DNA of 64,000 nt, taken from the NCBI GenBank assembly GCA_034189035.1, contig JAXHVA010000012.1, forward strand, positions 1-64,000, read 5' to 3'. Positions within the stretch are counted from its first letter, which is position 1. Each line of letters begins with the position of its first letter. Below the pieces are notes generated by a model. It was given only the letters and a program-made list of their open reading frames with translations, did no database searches and was not told where the DNA came from. The stretch comes from JAUXFK01 sp034189035 (GTDB lineage: Bacteria; Desulfobacterota; UBA8473). A program made the position numbers and the translations under genes. Positions 55,314 through 63,353 of the stretch are shown here, piece by piece.

Positions 55314-55712
55314 ATGTCGGAAAAGAAAATTAAGGTTATAACCGGCAAGATCGGGCTTGATGATCATTACAGAGGAATCATCTCTGTTACCGAAACCTTA
55401 CGGAATGCAGGGATGGAAGTTGTATACATGGGAGCCGGCCAAAGGTTTGACAGTATGGTTAAGGCGATCATGCAAGAAGATGCGGATGTAGTGGGCCTGA
55501 GTTTTCTATGTGGTGGTCATGTAGAGATCATGCGACGGCTTATGTCAATGCTAAAAGAGAATAAATTAGACCATGTACTGGTCATTGTAGGTGGGGTTAT
55601 CCCTGATCAAGATATCCCTAAATTAAAGGATTTAGGAGTAGCTGAGGTATTTTTACCTGGTTCTCCACTCAAGGACATCGCTGATTATATCTCATCGAAT
55701 GTCGGAAATTGA
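55314..55712 (+). CDS. B12-dependent acyl-CoA mutase small (cobalamin-binding) subunit
   Basis: 132 residues, matching the ~136 of HcmB/IcmB. The B12-binding signature is complete: D-x-H-x2-G in GLDDHYRGI (the His replaces the lower axial ligand), S-x-L-type LSFLCGG, and VIVGGVIP. It follows the large-subunit gene after 34 bases; AAGAAAGG is a modest ribosome binding site. Just upstream is AAAACGATTCTCATTA, similar to the repeated motif before the X-succinate synthase genes and to Fur-type boxes. Together the two subunits rearrange the carbon skeleton of an acyl-CoA. Confidence 0.88.
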   Translation: MSEKKIKVITGKIGLDDHYRGIISVTETLRNAGMEVVYMGAGQRFDSMVKAIMQEDADVVGLSFLCGGHVEIMRRLMSMLKENKLDHVLVIVGGVIPDQDIPKLKDLGVAEVFLPGSPLKDIADYISSNVGN

Positions 55713-55733
55713 TTTCTTACCATATACGATTCA

Positions 55734-55773
55734 GTCAAGGATGGCAAGAGAGTGACTCAAAGCCATCCTTGAC
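55734..55773. terminator. Hairpin between convergent mutase and kor genes
   Basis: GTCAAGGATGGC ... GCCATCCTTGAC, a perfect 12-base stem with a 16-base loop. No long T-run follows, but its position between two convergent operons (stops at 55712 and 55846) suggests bidirectional termination. Confidence 0.6.
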
Positions 55774-55845
55774 CTTTAACATAATTAAACGCAATAGTTT
55801 AGCTTTTAAAGAAGAATCGCAAGAAGCGACAGTCAAAGCAAAGTC

Positions 55846-56409
55846 TTAGTCATCAACGGTTTGTCCCAGTTCAAGGCCTCGTCTGAATGCCTCTTGATTT
55901 CTCTTCAATACTTCTTTTCTTGTTTTATACTTTGTCTCCAGTTCTTCTTCGATAAGCTCGGGTGAAATCACACCTGTTATACTGATATATGATCCCAAAA
56001 GAATGAGATTATTGACCTGGCCCATACCCATACTCACTGCAATCTCTAATCCAGGAATCTTTATTATCTTGTAATCTCTCTCTTCTCCTCCATCTTCCAT
56101 GCCCGAACTCTCAGCTAAAATCATCCCACCTTGAAGGATTCTGGGCTCAAAGGCCTTCAACTGAGAACCATCAAATATTATCAAAGATTGCGTTCGATCT
56201 ATTAATGGTGATGCGATTTCTTCGTTAGAAAAGATTACCGTGCATTCACATAGCCCCCCCCTTTTCTCTACACCGTATGAAGGCAACCAGGAGACATACC
56301 GATATTTTTTAAGGGCTGCTAATGAGAGAATTTTTCCCGCAGAAAGTACACCCATCCCCCCCAATCCAGCCATTATTACATCAATTCTTGAACCTAACTT
56401 TTCTTCCAT
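55846..56409 (-). CDS. korC: 2-oxoacid:ferredoxin oxidoreductase, gamma subunit
   Basis: 187 residues of the pyruvate/ketoisovalerate oxidoreductase gamma family: IMAGLGGMGVLSAGKILSLA at the N-terminus, SWLPSYGVEKRGGLCECTVI, and MGMGQVNNLILLGSY. It is the last gene of a delta-alpha-beta-gamma cluster, 48 bases after the beta gene. The complex oxidatively decarboxylates a 2-oxoacid (2-oxoglutarate or related) to an acyl-CoA, reducing ferredoxin, or runs in reverse for CO2 fixation. Confidence 0.88.
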   Translation of the reverse strand: MEEKLGSRIDVIMAGLGGMGVLSAGKILSLAALKKYRYVSWLPSYGVEKRGGLCECTVIFSNEEIASPLIDRTQSLIIFDGSQLKAFEPRILQGGMILAESSGMEDGGEERDYKIIKIPGLEIAVSMGMGQVNNLILLGSYISITGVISPELIEEELETKYKTRKEVLKRNQEAFRRGLELGQTVDD

Positions 56410-56457
56410 AGGCTTTTCCTCACATATTCTTTAATAGAGAGAGTCCCAAATACAATC

Positions 56458-57222
56458 TTAGCCCTTGATTTCTCTCAAAGGAAACTGAGGGATTATCTCT
56501 TCTTCTATTCTTTTTATACAGTCAACCGGAGACAGATGCCAATTTGGAGGGCAGGCAGACAGAACCTCTACAAAGCTGTAACCAAAACCATCTACCTGTT
56601 TTTGAAATGCCTTTTTAATGTATTTTTTGGTACGCTGATAATTTGCCGGGCTGCTTACCGATCCTCTGGCACTGTATACTGTTCCTTCGAAATCCGCTGC
56701 CAGCTCCGCAGCTCGAACAGGATATCCTTCAGCCTTTGGATCCCGTCCAAGCGGAGTTGTGGTGGTCTTCTGTCCAATAAGAGTAGTTGGCGCCAATTGT
56801 CCACCGGTCGTTCCATAATTTGTATTGTTGTACATAATTGTTGTGATTCTCTCTCTGCGGGTCATCGCACCAATAAACCCACCGGCTCCGATTGCCAGGC
56901 AATCTCCATCCCCTTGAACCGTAAACACGATCGCTTCCGGGTTGAGTCGCTTTATTGCAGTAGCTGAATCCAAAGCACGACCATGTGCACAACTCAAAGT
57001 GTCTATGTTCCAAGAAACTTGAATAAAAGCATGGCAACCAACACCGAGTATGCAGATCGCATCTTCATAAATATCCATCTCCTCTAACACCTCAGAGATT
57101 ATCCGGTGGATTACAGGGTGCTGACACCCGGAGCAATACATCATTGCACCTGGAGGGTCTTTCCATATCCGCGGATTTCCACAAACCCGTTCTTTCTCTC
57201 TTGTACGTTTATCACTCTTCAT
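56458..57222 (-). CDS. korB: 2-oxoacid:ferredoxin oxidoreductase, beta (TPP-binding) subunit
   Basis: 254 residues. MYCSGCQHPVIHRIISEVL, then SCAHGRALDSATAIKRLNP and the thiamine-diphosphate motif VFTVQGDGDCLAIGAGGF, with MYNNTNYGTTGGQLAPTT. The pattern is that of KorB (2-oxoglutarate) and related short beta subunits, with the cluster held partly by the separate delta ferredoxin. Its start overlaps the alpha stop by four bases. The substrate (2-oxoglutarate versus branched or aromatic 2-oxoacid) cannot be settled by eye. Confidence 0.88.
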   Translation of the reverse strand: MKSDKRTREKERVCGNPRIWKDPPGAMMYCSGCQHPVIHRIISEVLEEMDIYEDAICILGVGCHAFIQVSWNIDTLSCAHGRALDSATAIKRLNPEAIVFTVQGDGDCLAIGAGGFIGAMTRRERITTIMYNNTNYGTTGGQLAPTTLIGQKTTTTPLGRDPKAEGYPVRAAELAADFEGTVYSARGSVSSPANYQRTKKYIKKAFQKQVDGFGYSFVEVLSACPPNWHLSPVDCIKRIEEEIIPQFPLREIKG

Positions 57223-58310
57223 ATCAATCTCTCTACCTCCTCTAAGACTCTGCCCGGCATTATCATCCCCCCATCTGTAGGTAAATGCCGATCGAGTATA
57301 CTTACCAGATGGACATCGGCCCGTCTCTCAACAGCAATCTTTACATCCTCTAACAGTAATCCCAAACTGTCTTCAACAACCAAAAACTTGCACCCATCAA
57401 TGGCCTTTTCCCGGATGATTTCGTACGGAAATGGCCATGCAGTGATCGGCCTTACCAGACCCACTTTGAGCCCCTTTACGCGAGCCATGTTTACTGCCTC
57501 TTTGCCAACACGGGCCGTGTAACCATAGGCAACCAATATCAACTCTGCATCTTCTGCTTTGTATGTTTCATACCGAAGCTCATCAGTTTCCATCTGTTTG
57601 TATTTTTCGTCCATGTGTCTTAACCAGGAGATGTAATTGGGATATGGAGGCACCGGGAGCACTCCTGCAGCAGCATTTATCAGACGACATTTCCCGTCTT
57701 TTTGTCTTCTAATCCCTCTCAATGCCCAATCTTTCTCCTTCAAAGGACCAAAATCAATCGTCTTTACTTCAACAGATTCACAGACCTGTCCTAAAATACC
57801 ATCTGTAAGAACGATCGTTGGGTTTCGGTACTTATCTGCAAGATGAAAGGCAAGCTGAACCTGATCATGTATCTCCTGAACAGAGCAAGGTGCCAAAACA
57901 ATATTTTTATACCCCCCCTGGCCTCCTCCTCTGGTAGCGCTTATATAGTCCATTTGAGCATGCCTGATGCTTCCTGCACCTGGCCCACCTCTTTGAACCA
58001 ATACGATAATACAGGGCAGCTCTGCAGCAACACAATGAGAAATAGTCTCCTGCATAAGCCCCCACCCCGGACTCGAGGTAGATGTCATTACCCGGAATCC
58101 AGCAGCAGCGCCACCGTAAAGCATATTAATCGACCCTACCTCGGACTGCGATTGTAAAAAAACCTTCCCTCTTTTTGGAAATTCACTTGCAAACCATTGG
58201 GTCACTTCATTTTGCGGGGTGATCGGGTAACCAAAGAAACCATCGCATCCCGCATACAAAGCCCCCCAACCCACCGCTTCATTTCCTTGAACAAATATCC
58301 TCTCTGCCAT
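57219..58310 (-). CDS. korA: 2-oxoacid:ferredoxin oxidoreductase, alpha subunit
   Basis: 363 residues, the usual length for KorA-type alpha subunits without a fused gamma domain. FVQGNEAVGWGALYAGCDGF, then GYPITPQNEVTQWFA, GGAAAGFRVMTSTSSPGWGL and IVLVQRGGPGAGSIRHAQMD are all family blocks; the C-terminal domain has ELILVAYGYTARVGKEAV and VRPITAWPFPYE. It couples to the beta subunit for 2-oxoacid binding and CoA use. It lies 46 bases after the delta ferredoxin gene in the same operon. Confidence 0.9.
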   Translation of the reverse strand: MAERIFVQGNEAVGWGALYAGCDGFFGYPITPQNEVTQWFASEFPKRGKVFLQSQSEVGSINMLYGGAAAGFRVMTSTSSPGWGLMQETISHCVAAELPCIIVLVQRGGPGAGSIRHAQMDYISATRGGGQGGYKNIVLAPCSVQEIHDQVQLAFHLADKYRNPTIVLTDGILGQVCESVEVKTIDFGPLKEKDWALRGIRRQKDGKCRLINAAAGVLPVPPYPNYISWLRHMDEKYKQMETDELRYETYKAEDAELILVAYGYTARVGKEAVNMARVKGLKVGLVRPITAWPFPYEIIREKAIDGCKFLVVEDSLGLLLEDVKIAVERRADVHLVSILDRHLPTDGGMIMPGRVLEEVERLI

Positions 58311-58356
58311 AAAGTCTTCCCCCTTGGAAATTCAATAGATTTCCCGGTTTAACAGT

Positions 58357-58581
58357 TCAATTCTCAATAAACTTGTAAACCTCAACAGCATAATGTGGAC
58401 ACATCATCCCACAGACACCACATGCATTACACTTATCCGGTTCTGAAACAACAGGCAATAGATATCCCAAAGGAGTAAACCTGTCCTCTGACATAACAAT
58501 ACACTCCTGTTTACAGAACAACACGCAGTATCCACATCCTCTACACTTGTTATCATCGATAATCATCTCTCCCTTTGCCAC
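58357..58581 (-). CDS. korD: 2-oxoacid:ferredoxin oxidoreductase, delta (ferredoxin) subunit
   Basis: 74 residues with two [4Fe-4S] motifs: CRGCGYCVLFCKQEC and CNACGVCGMMCPHYA. AGGAGG lies ~10 bases ahead of the start. It is the first gene of the kor operon and passes electrons from the catalytic subunits to ferredoxin. Confidence 0.9.
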   Translation of the reverse strand: MAKGEMIIDDNKCRGCGYCVLFCKQECIVMSEDRFTPLGYLLPVVSEPDKCNACGVCGMMCPHYAVEVYKFIEN

Positions 58582-58830
58582 TCTTCTTTTCCTCCTGTAA
58601 ATTAATTAAACAGTACCATTGAAATTCGCAGCATTGAAAAATTATAACTTGGACAATAGACACTGTCAATAAACAAACTTTCTATTTTCGTATCATTGCA
58701 GAATGTCCGGTTTTCATTACAAGAGAAAAGTCCGGTTTGTGAATTATAGGAAATATAGGTCTGCCCTGGAGAATAAAAATCAAAAACCACCACTCCAATC
58801 CATGACAAAAACGCCATACTAATTTTTCGG

Positions 58831-58876
58831 AGTCGACTACTACCGCTAGAAGCGGTGGTAGTCGACTTTTTTATTA
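58831..58876 (+). terminator. Strong rho-independent terminator
   Basis: AGTCGACTACTACCGCT-agA-AGCGGTGGTAGTCGACT followed by TTTTTTATT: a nearly perfect 17-base stem and T-run on the plus strand. No plus-strand gene now ends just before it, so it may serve a lost gene or an antisense transcript. Confidence 0.75.
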
Positions 58877-58956
58877 GCCGTTGCTTTTCCTCTCAAGTAT
58901 GTTTAAAAATCATTGGTTCTGGATATAAAATAAAGTATACTATCAATCTGAAACAC

Positions 58957-59140
58957 TAATTGATTGTGTCCATTTGGAGGCCGACAGCCTCCACAACAAA
59001 GTCGGCCATCCTTCCTTTGGTGTTTTCATAGATCTTTTCAATTGCAGGCTCTCTGTCCACATTGATACAATGGGTTGCAAACATCTTTCCCAATACATTC
59101 ATGAATGAAAAGTCCGACCGGGAAAAGATACTCTTCTTTC
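58957..59140 (-). pseudogene. Zinc-type alcohol dehydrogenase (MDR) fragment
   Basis: The minus-strand reading NVLGKMFATHCINVDREPAI, then EKIYENTKGRMADFVVEAVG, resembles the Rossmann part of medium-chain dehydrogenases (typical ..GxxADVVIEAVG). Only ~50 residues are recognisable with no start or ends. It is a relic; assignment is tentative. Confidence 0.4.
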
Positions 59141-59547
59141 AAATAGTCTGTAGTGAACCTTGGCAAATAACTGCCGCAGGTGGCGCTGTGCTAAACTTTG
59201 ACAAGGCTGCTGCCGAGGGAGCTTCTAAAATATGATGCCTTTTCACGTCTATGATTTCGATCCTTTCTGAAGCCACGATTTGACCAGCTTTCAAAACTTA
59301 ATCAAGCATCGCGCTTGCCGGCGCTTACCCCAGCACTACCGAACCGCACAGGTCGAAATTTTTCCGTATACAAAACTATAAAACGAAGTACCACGCTCTT
59401 CTTTGGATATCAATACAAACCATTAAATGATTATGTCCGTATTCCTGTTGTTCTTATTTTCAAGAATCAGGTTGCAAAACATACCTGTTTGATTATAGTA
59501 TATGATCAGGCAGGTGCCGAACAAAAAAACATCATCTGGCGGGCCAT

Positions 59548-61206
59548 ATGTTTCATACAACAAAGGGAAAAAGGACAAGAAAGGTTGAGAATACCGATAA
59601 AATCATCAACACCACAATAGCAGGCCTCGCTACTGATCCCAAAGTGTTTGAAGAGGTGAAAGAGACGGCTATCAAGACGCTAAGGATCATTGAATTCAAG
59701 GAGGCCCACCCCTCCCTTCCTTTGATCATCGTCATGATGGGAGGAACAGGAACCGGCAAGTCTACGGTATTCAATGGACTCATAGAGCATGAGATTAGCA
59801 TGACCAGTGTTGAGAGACCTGCTACAGGGGGTGGGATATTTTATTGTCATGAAGAGCATATCCCACCCCTGAAAGAGATGATCAAACCCTGGTGGAATAA
59901 TATCCTTCTATTGGAGAGCGGCAACATCTCTCAACCCCTTTCAGGAGAAGCGGGTAAAATCACCGTCGTGTTACATCAAGATCCTGACGGATGGTTCATA
60001 GCGATCGATTCTCCGGATCTGGACAGCCTCGTTGAAGAGAACGAAAAAGCAGCGCTTGATTTCTACCTCCTTGCAGACTTGATAGTATTCATAAGCAGTA
60101 TGGAGAAGTATGCGGATAATCGCCCTCTATCTCAGTTAAAACAGGCCAGGTTAGATGAAAGGGAAGTGGTCTTTGTACTGAATAAGATAACTCCGGACGT
60201 ACAGTCTGAAGAGATACATGCTCAGATCAATAACTGGGGTCTCACGGAGGAAAAAGGCACCTTTACATTGAGAAGAATTCAACCGGTATCTGTAGAGGGA
60301 ATTTCATCTGAGCTTGGACCATTTAAAAAATATATACAGGACACCATTGAAAAGGATTCCAAAAAGGTCAGAAAGAAAGAGATCTCCGCAGCCCGCAAGA
60401 GGTTGACTTTCTTGCAGGAGCGCCTCCAAAAGATGATTTCATTGGAAAGGGAAGCATATGACAACCACGTGCTCACCCTTGAAAACACATTTCTCAGTGT
60501 CTGGAGCCAATTGCATAATAATCTCTCCATGCCAAAGGACCCGGCTCTGAAAAAGGTCCTGAAATCGCACATTAAAGAGCTTTACCAAAAGTATGACATC
60601 CTTGCCCCCCCTCGCCGCCTTATCTCATCCGTTTTCAAGATCCCGCTCCGTCTTATGGGGATACTCCCTCCCCTGGAGGATAAGATAGGGCAAGATATAA
60701 AGACCCTCCATCACAAGACAGATATGGCACCCATAGTGTCCGCTTTGACCGAATACCAGCTTCGTGTAGCCCGAGAAATAAAGGAGGGGCCTTTTAAAAG
60801 AGCCCTCTATGAAAAGAAACCTGAAATGGATCAGGATGAGGTAAAGGAGCTTTTCCAGACTTCTCTCAAGGAAGTGGAGGTCTGGCTCGACGAAAGATTC
60901 AAGGAAATGAAGAGAGGGATGCCGGCCCATAAAAAAGCGGGAATGTATTCCCTTTCTCTGGCCTGGGGCGTGGTTATTGTGGGGATAGAAAGTGTTACAA
61001 TGGGTGGACTGAGCATTCTTGAGATGGCCATTGATGCGGCCCTGGCCCCCTTTGTCACGGGGGGGACCCTGGAGATATTCGTCCTTAACGAAATGAAGGC
61101 CATTGCCAGGGGTCTCAATGAGAGGTACACTAAGGTTGTAAGAACCGTATTGACCGCGCAAAACGATCGATATCTTAAAATTTTAAAGGATTTACAACCA
61201 AGATGA
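59548..61206 (+). CDS. Dynamin-like GTPase, first of a pair
   Basis: 552 residues. G1 GGTGTGKST (residues 65-73), a G2-like Thr in RPATGGGIF, G3 DSPDLDS and G4 LNKITPD. A long helical stalk region follows (RKRLTFLQERLQKMISLERE), then a C-terminal hydrophobic stretch around YSLSLAWGVVIVGIESVTMG that could enter the membrane. This plan fits bacterial dynamin-like or related large GTPases that remodel or seal membranes. The start at ATG 59548 is weakly supported (GGCGGG upstream); a later start is possible. The stop overlaps the next gene's start (ATGA). Confidence 0.75.
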   Translation: MFHTTKGKRTRKVENTDKIINTTIAGLATDPKVFEEVKETAIKTLRIIEFKEAHPSLPLIIVMMGGTGTGKSTVFNGLIEHEISMTSVERPATGGGIFYCHEEHIPPLKEMIKPWWNNILLLESGNISQPLSGEAGKITVVLHQDPDGWFIAIDSPDLDSLVEENEKAALDFYLLADLIVFISSMEKYADNRPLSQLKQARLDEREVVFVLNKITPDVQSEEIHAQINNWGLTEEKGTFTLRRIQPVSVEGISSELGPFKKYIQDTIEKDSKKVRKKEISAARKRLTFLQERLQKMISLEREAYDNHVLTLENTFLSVWSQLHNNLSMPKDPALKKVLKSHIKELYQKYDILAPPRRLISSVFKIPLRLMGILPPLEDKIGQDIKTLHHKTDMAPIVSALTEYQLRVAREIKEGPFKRALYEKKPEMDQDEVKELFQTSLKEVEVWLDERFKEMKRGMPAHKKAGMYSLSLAWGVVIVGIESVTMGGLSILEMAIDAALAPFVTGGTLEIFVLNEMKAIARGLNERYTKVVRTVLTAQNDRYLKILKDLQPR

Positions 61207-62861
61207 GAATGAAAAGTTCTTCGGATACTCTTGTTGCCATGCAGGATCGAATAGATCAGTTGGATGACCTGGCAAAGGCGGGAAGTCTCCTTTCCTCTTC
61301 AGACAGGGACCGGGTCTTCGACGTATGCGCAAAGGCAAAGAACTACCTTAAAAAGGCCGCACAGACCCCCCTGAAGATAGGTCTCCTTGGAGGCACAGGA
61401 GTTGGAAAATCCACCATCATTAATGCCCTTGCGGGAAAGACAATCTCCGTGGTCTCCCACAAGCGACCTTACACTGATAAGGTTGTGGTCTATCGTCATC
61501 ATGAAGCGGAGACTGGATTCAGCAAGGACTATTCCTTCCTCAGCCCCCCTGCAGTACACGATGTCAAAGAAATTCAACATATTATAATATGTGATCTTCC
61601 AGACTATGACAGTCTGATCCGTACTCATCAACAAATGGTAGTGGAGTTTGCGGTTGAGCTTGATCTTCTTGTTTGGGTGGTCTCTCCTGAGAAATACGCG
61701 GACCGTTCAATGTCCGAATTGATGAAGCTCCTGAAGAAATCAAAAAACAACTTCTCCTTTGCCCTGAACAAAAGAGACGAACTCGGAGAGAATGATCTGG
61801 CACGGATCATAGGAAGCTTCACCCTCCTGCTTCAGCAATTCTCCGTTGATAACCCACGAATCTTCTCAATTTCCGCGGGAGATGCATTGCAGGGAAACGG
61901 TTCACCAGGGGCCCTTGAGTTTCGTCGATTTTCTGAATTTATCTTCAGGAAAAGAAAAGAGAAGGAACTCGTGGCCATAAAGGCGGCGAACCTTGAAGAG
62001 GAGATTGAGGATCTGGCCAGGGAAATCGTGAAGAACCTCCATATGGGCAGGGACATAGAGAGACTCATAAAAGTCCTCGATAGAACGAAAGGGGAACTTT
62101 TCTCTCTGAAGGACGTTGCCCGTGATGAAGTGCTTGGACTCCTGGACCCTGATCTGGACAAACGTCTCTTCTCAGTATTGGAAGACAGGAACATGTACCT
62201 CTGGCCTGTGCGAATCGTAAACAATATTTTGAAACGAATCTCACCGTCAGTCAGGTCCAACACCGTTACCAAGAAACCCTATGCCCTCCCTGAATACGCC
62301 GGGGCAATAGATAATCGAATTGGAAGTGTTTTGGCGGACATTCCCTGCGATCCTCCTGAATTTTCTATGGTACGTCGGCTAAAGACATTTATTTTTAGAA
62401 ACCAACAGTCAATGGACACCCTGGCTGAACTCTCTCAATTCGGGCAGAGAGGACAATGGCTGTTCATAGTGAGGCAGTGGCTGTATCTAGGCGTTCCATT
62501 TCTATTCTTCCTGTGCTTTATGCTTGGAATTCATGAACTCTCGGAATTGTCTGAATTCCTGGACCCCATAAAAGTAATGAAAAGCGTATACAACCTTCCC
62601 CTTAAGCTGTTTGAAAGTGATGGGACCACGGCGTTTATAAGTCTTGTCCTCATTGAAGGTCTTGTGTGTACACACCTTTCCAGCAGAAAGAAAAAGGACC
62701 TTGAAAATCTGATGATCGGGATAAAGGCAAAGATTGCAGAAGGAATGTCCGATTCCCTCATGAATCAACTCTCTGACGAATTTTCACAAATAAGCGAATG
62801 GTCCCAAAAGATGCATAAGGAGTTCACTGTATTGAAAGACGGCTATAAGGCCTCTGTTTAA
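61203..62861 (+). CDS. Dynamin-like GTPase, second of a pair
   Basis: 552 residues, the same length and plan as the protein before it. G1 GGTGVGKST (63-71), a Thr in KRPYTDKVVVY, G3 DLPDYDS and G4 LNKRDE. It has a helical middle and two C-terminal hydrophobic segments (WLYLGVPFLFFLCFMLGIHE; TAFISLVLIEGLVCTHL). The ATG overlaps the upstream stop as ATGA, so the two are translated together and probably form a heteromer, as known for some bacterial dynamin pairs. Role unknown: membrane repair, vesiculation or phage-resistance functions are all known for the family. Confidence 0.78.
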   Translation: MRMKSSSDTLVAMQDRIDQLDDLAKAGSLLSSSDRDRVFDVCAKAKNYLKKAAQTPLKIGLLGGTGVGKSTIINALAGKTISVVSHKRPYTDKVVVYRHHEAETGFSKDYSFLSPPAVHDVKEIQHIIICDLPDYDSLIRTHQQMVVEFAVELDLLVWVVSPEKYADRSMSELMKLLKKSKNNFSFALNKRDELGENDLARIIGSFTLLLQQFSVDNPRIFSISAGDALQGNGSPGALEFRRFSEFIFRKRKEKELVAIKAANLEEEIEDLAREIVKNLHMGRDIERLIKVLDRTKGELFSLKDVARDEVLGLLDPDLDKRLFSVLEDRNMYLWPVRIVNNILKRISPSVRSNTVTKKPYALPEYAGAIDNRIGSVLADIPCDPPEFSMVRRLKTFIFRNQQSMDTLAELSQFGQRGQWLFIVRQWLYLGVPFLFFLCFMLGIHELSELSEFLDPIKVMKSVYNLPLKLFESDGTTAFISLVLIEGLVCTHLSSRKKKDLENLMIGIKAKIAEGMSDSLMNQLSDEFSQISEWSQKMHKEFTVLKDGYKASV

Positions 62862-62931
62862 TGTCTTTCCGGAAATGATAACATTTTGCTGGCATCCTTC
62901 ATTTTTATTCAAAAGGGGTCCACATTTTATT

Positions 62932-63050
62932 TGATAAAGGCAAAGCATTATCTATTCTAGTCCATAAATTGGGAAGAGCTGTTTATTTTATGCTAAAGAA
63001 CAAAGAAGCCTTTGACCAGAATACGTTCTATGAAGATACGGGGCAAGTTT
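62932..63050 (+). pseudogene. IS110-family transposase C-terminal remnant
   Basis: DKGKALSILVHKLGRAVYFM, then LKNKEAFDQNTFY matches the very end of IS110-type transposases (HKLxRAVYFMLK). No DEDD or serine-type core is present. A short run after it (GACCTGACCCCGCTGTTT) recurs inexactly at 63155 (AAACTGACCCCGCTTCTTTT), at the point where the next gene is cut. Confidence 0.6.
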
Positions 63051-63140
63051 TTATTCCTCACTTCCCATCAATTTTTATTATCAAGAATGAAGACCTGACC
63101 CCGCTGTTTCATGGACCCCCTTGTTTTGCGTTGTTTTGTC

Positions 63141-63353
63141 CTAATTCAAAAACTGACCCCGCTTCTTTTCCAGTAAGGGCTCGCCGCCAAAGAGACCGAG
63201 GTAGAGTTGACTGTCCACTGGCAGGCAGGTCAGGGCGGCGTCAATACAGCGTTTCGCCATATCGAGCGTCATGTCCGACTTCCTGCTGTTCCCTGCCTTA
63301 CAGTAACGACACGCCTGGTTGCACCGATGCGTCAGGCTCAAGATCGTTTTCAT
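63141..63353 (-). pseudogene. Radical SAM enzyme, truncated N-terminal fragment
   Basis: The start ATG 63353 overlaps the stop of the upstream SPASM gene (ATGA). MKTILSLTHRCNQACRYC gives the cluster motif C-x3-C-x2-C, and LYLGLFGGEPLLE gives the GGEP SAM-binding motif. Homology stops at ~residue 62, where the sequence changes to a junction also seen at 63095-63115. Only the first quarter of a radical SAM protein remains. Confidence 0.75.

Larger units (their letters stand above)
58582..59547. other. Largely gene-free stretch
   Basis: 966 bases between the divergent kor and dynamin-like operons. It holds the terminator at 58831-58876 and a small alcohol-dehydrogenase-like relic at ~58957-59140. 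The rest (59140-59547) shows no supported gene; several frames are open but without homology or a ribosome binding site. Confidence 0.5.

Noticed and set aside
58602..58817. 71-codon minus-strand frame before the terminator
   Set aside because: No ribosome binding site or homology, and it ends just ahead of the korD start region; read as chance.
59315..59620. 101-codon plus-strand frame ahead of the dynamin-like gene
   Set aside because: It overlaps the real gene in another frame, has no homology and no ribosome binding site.
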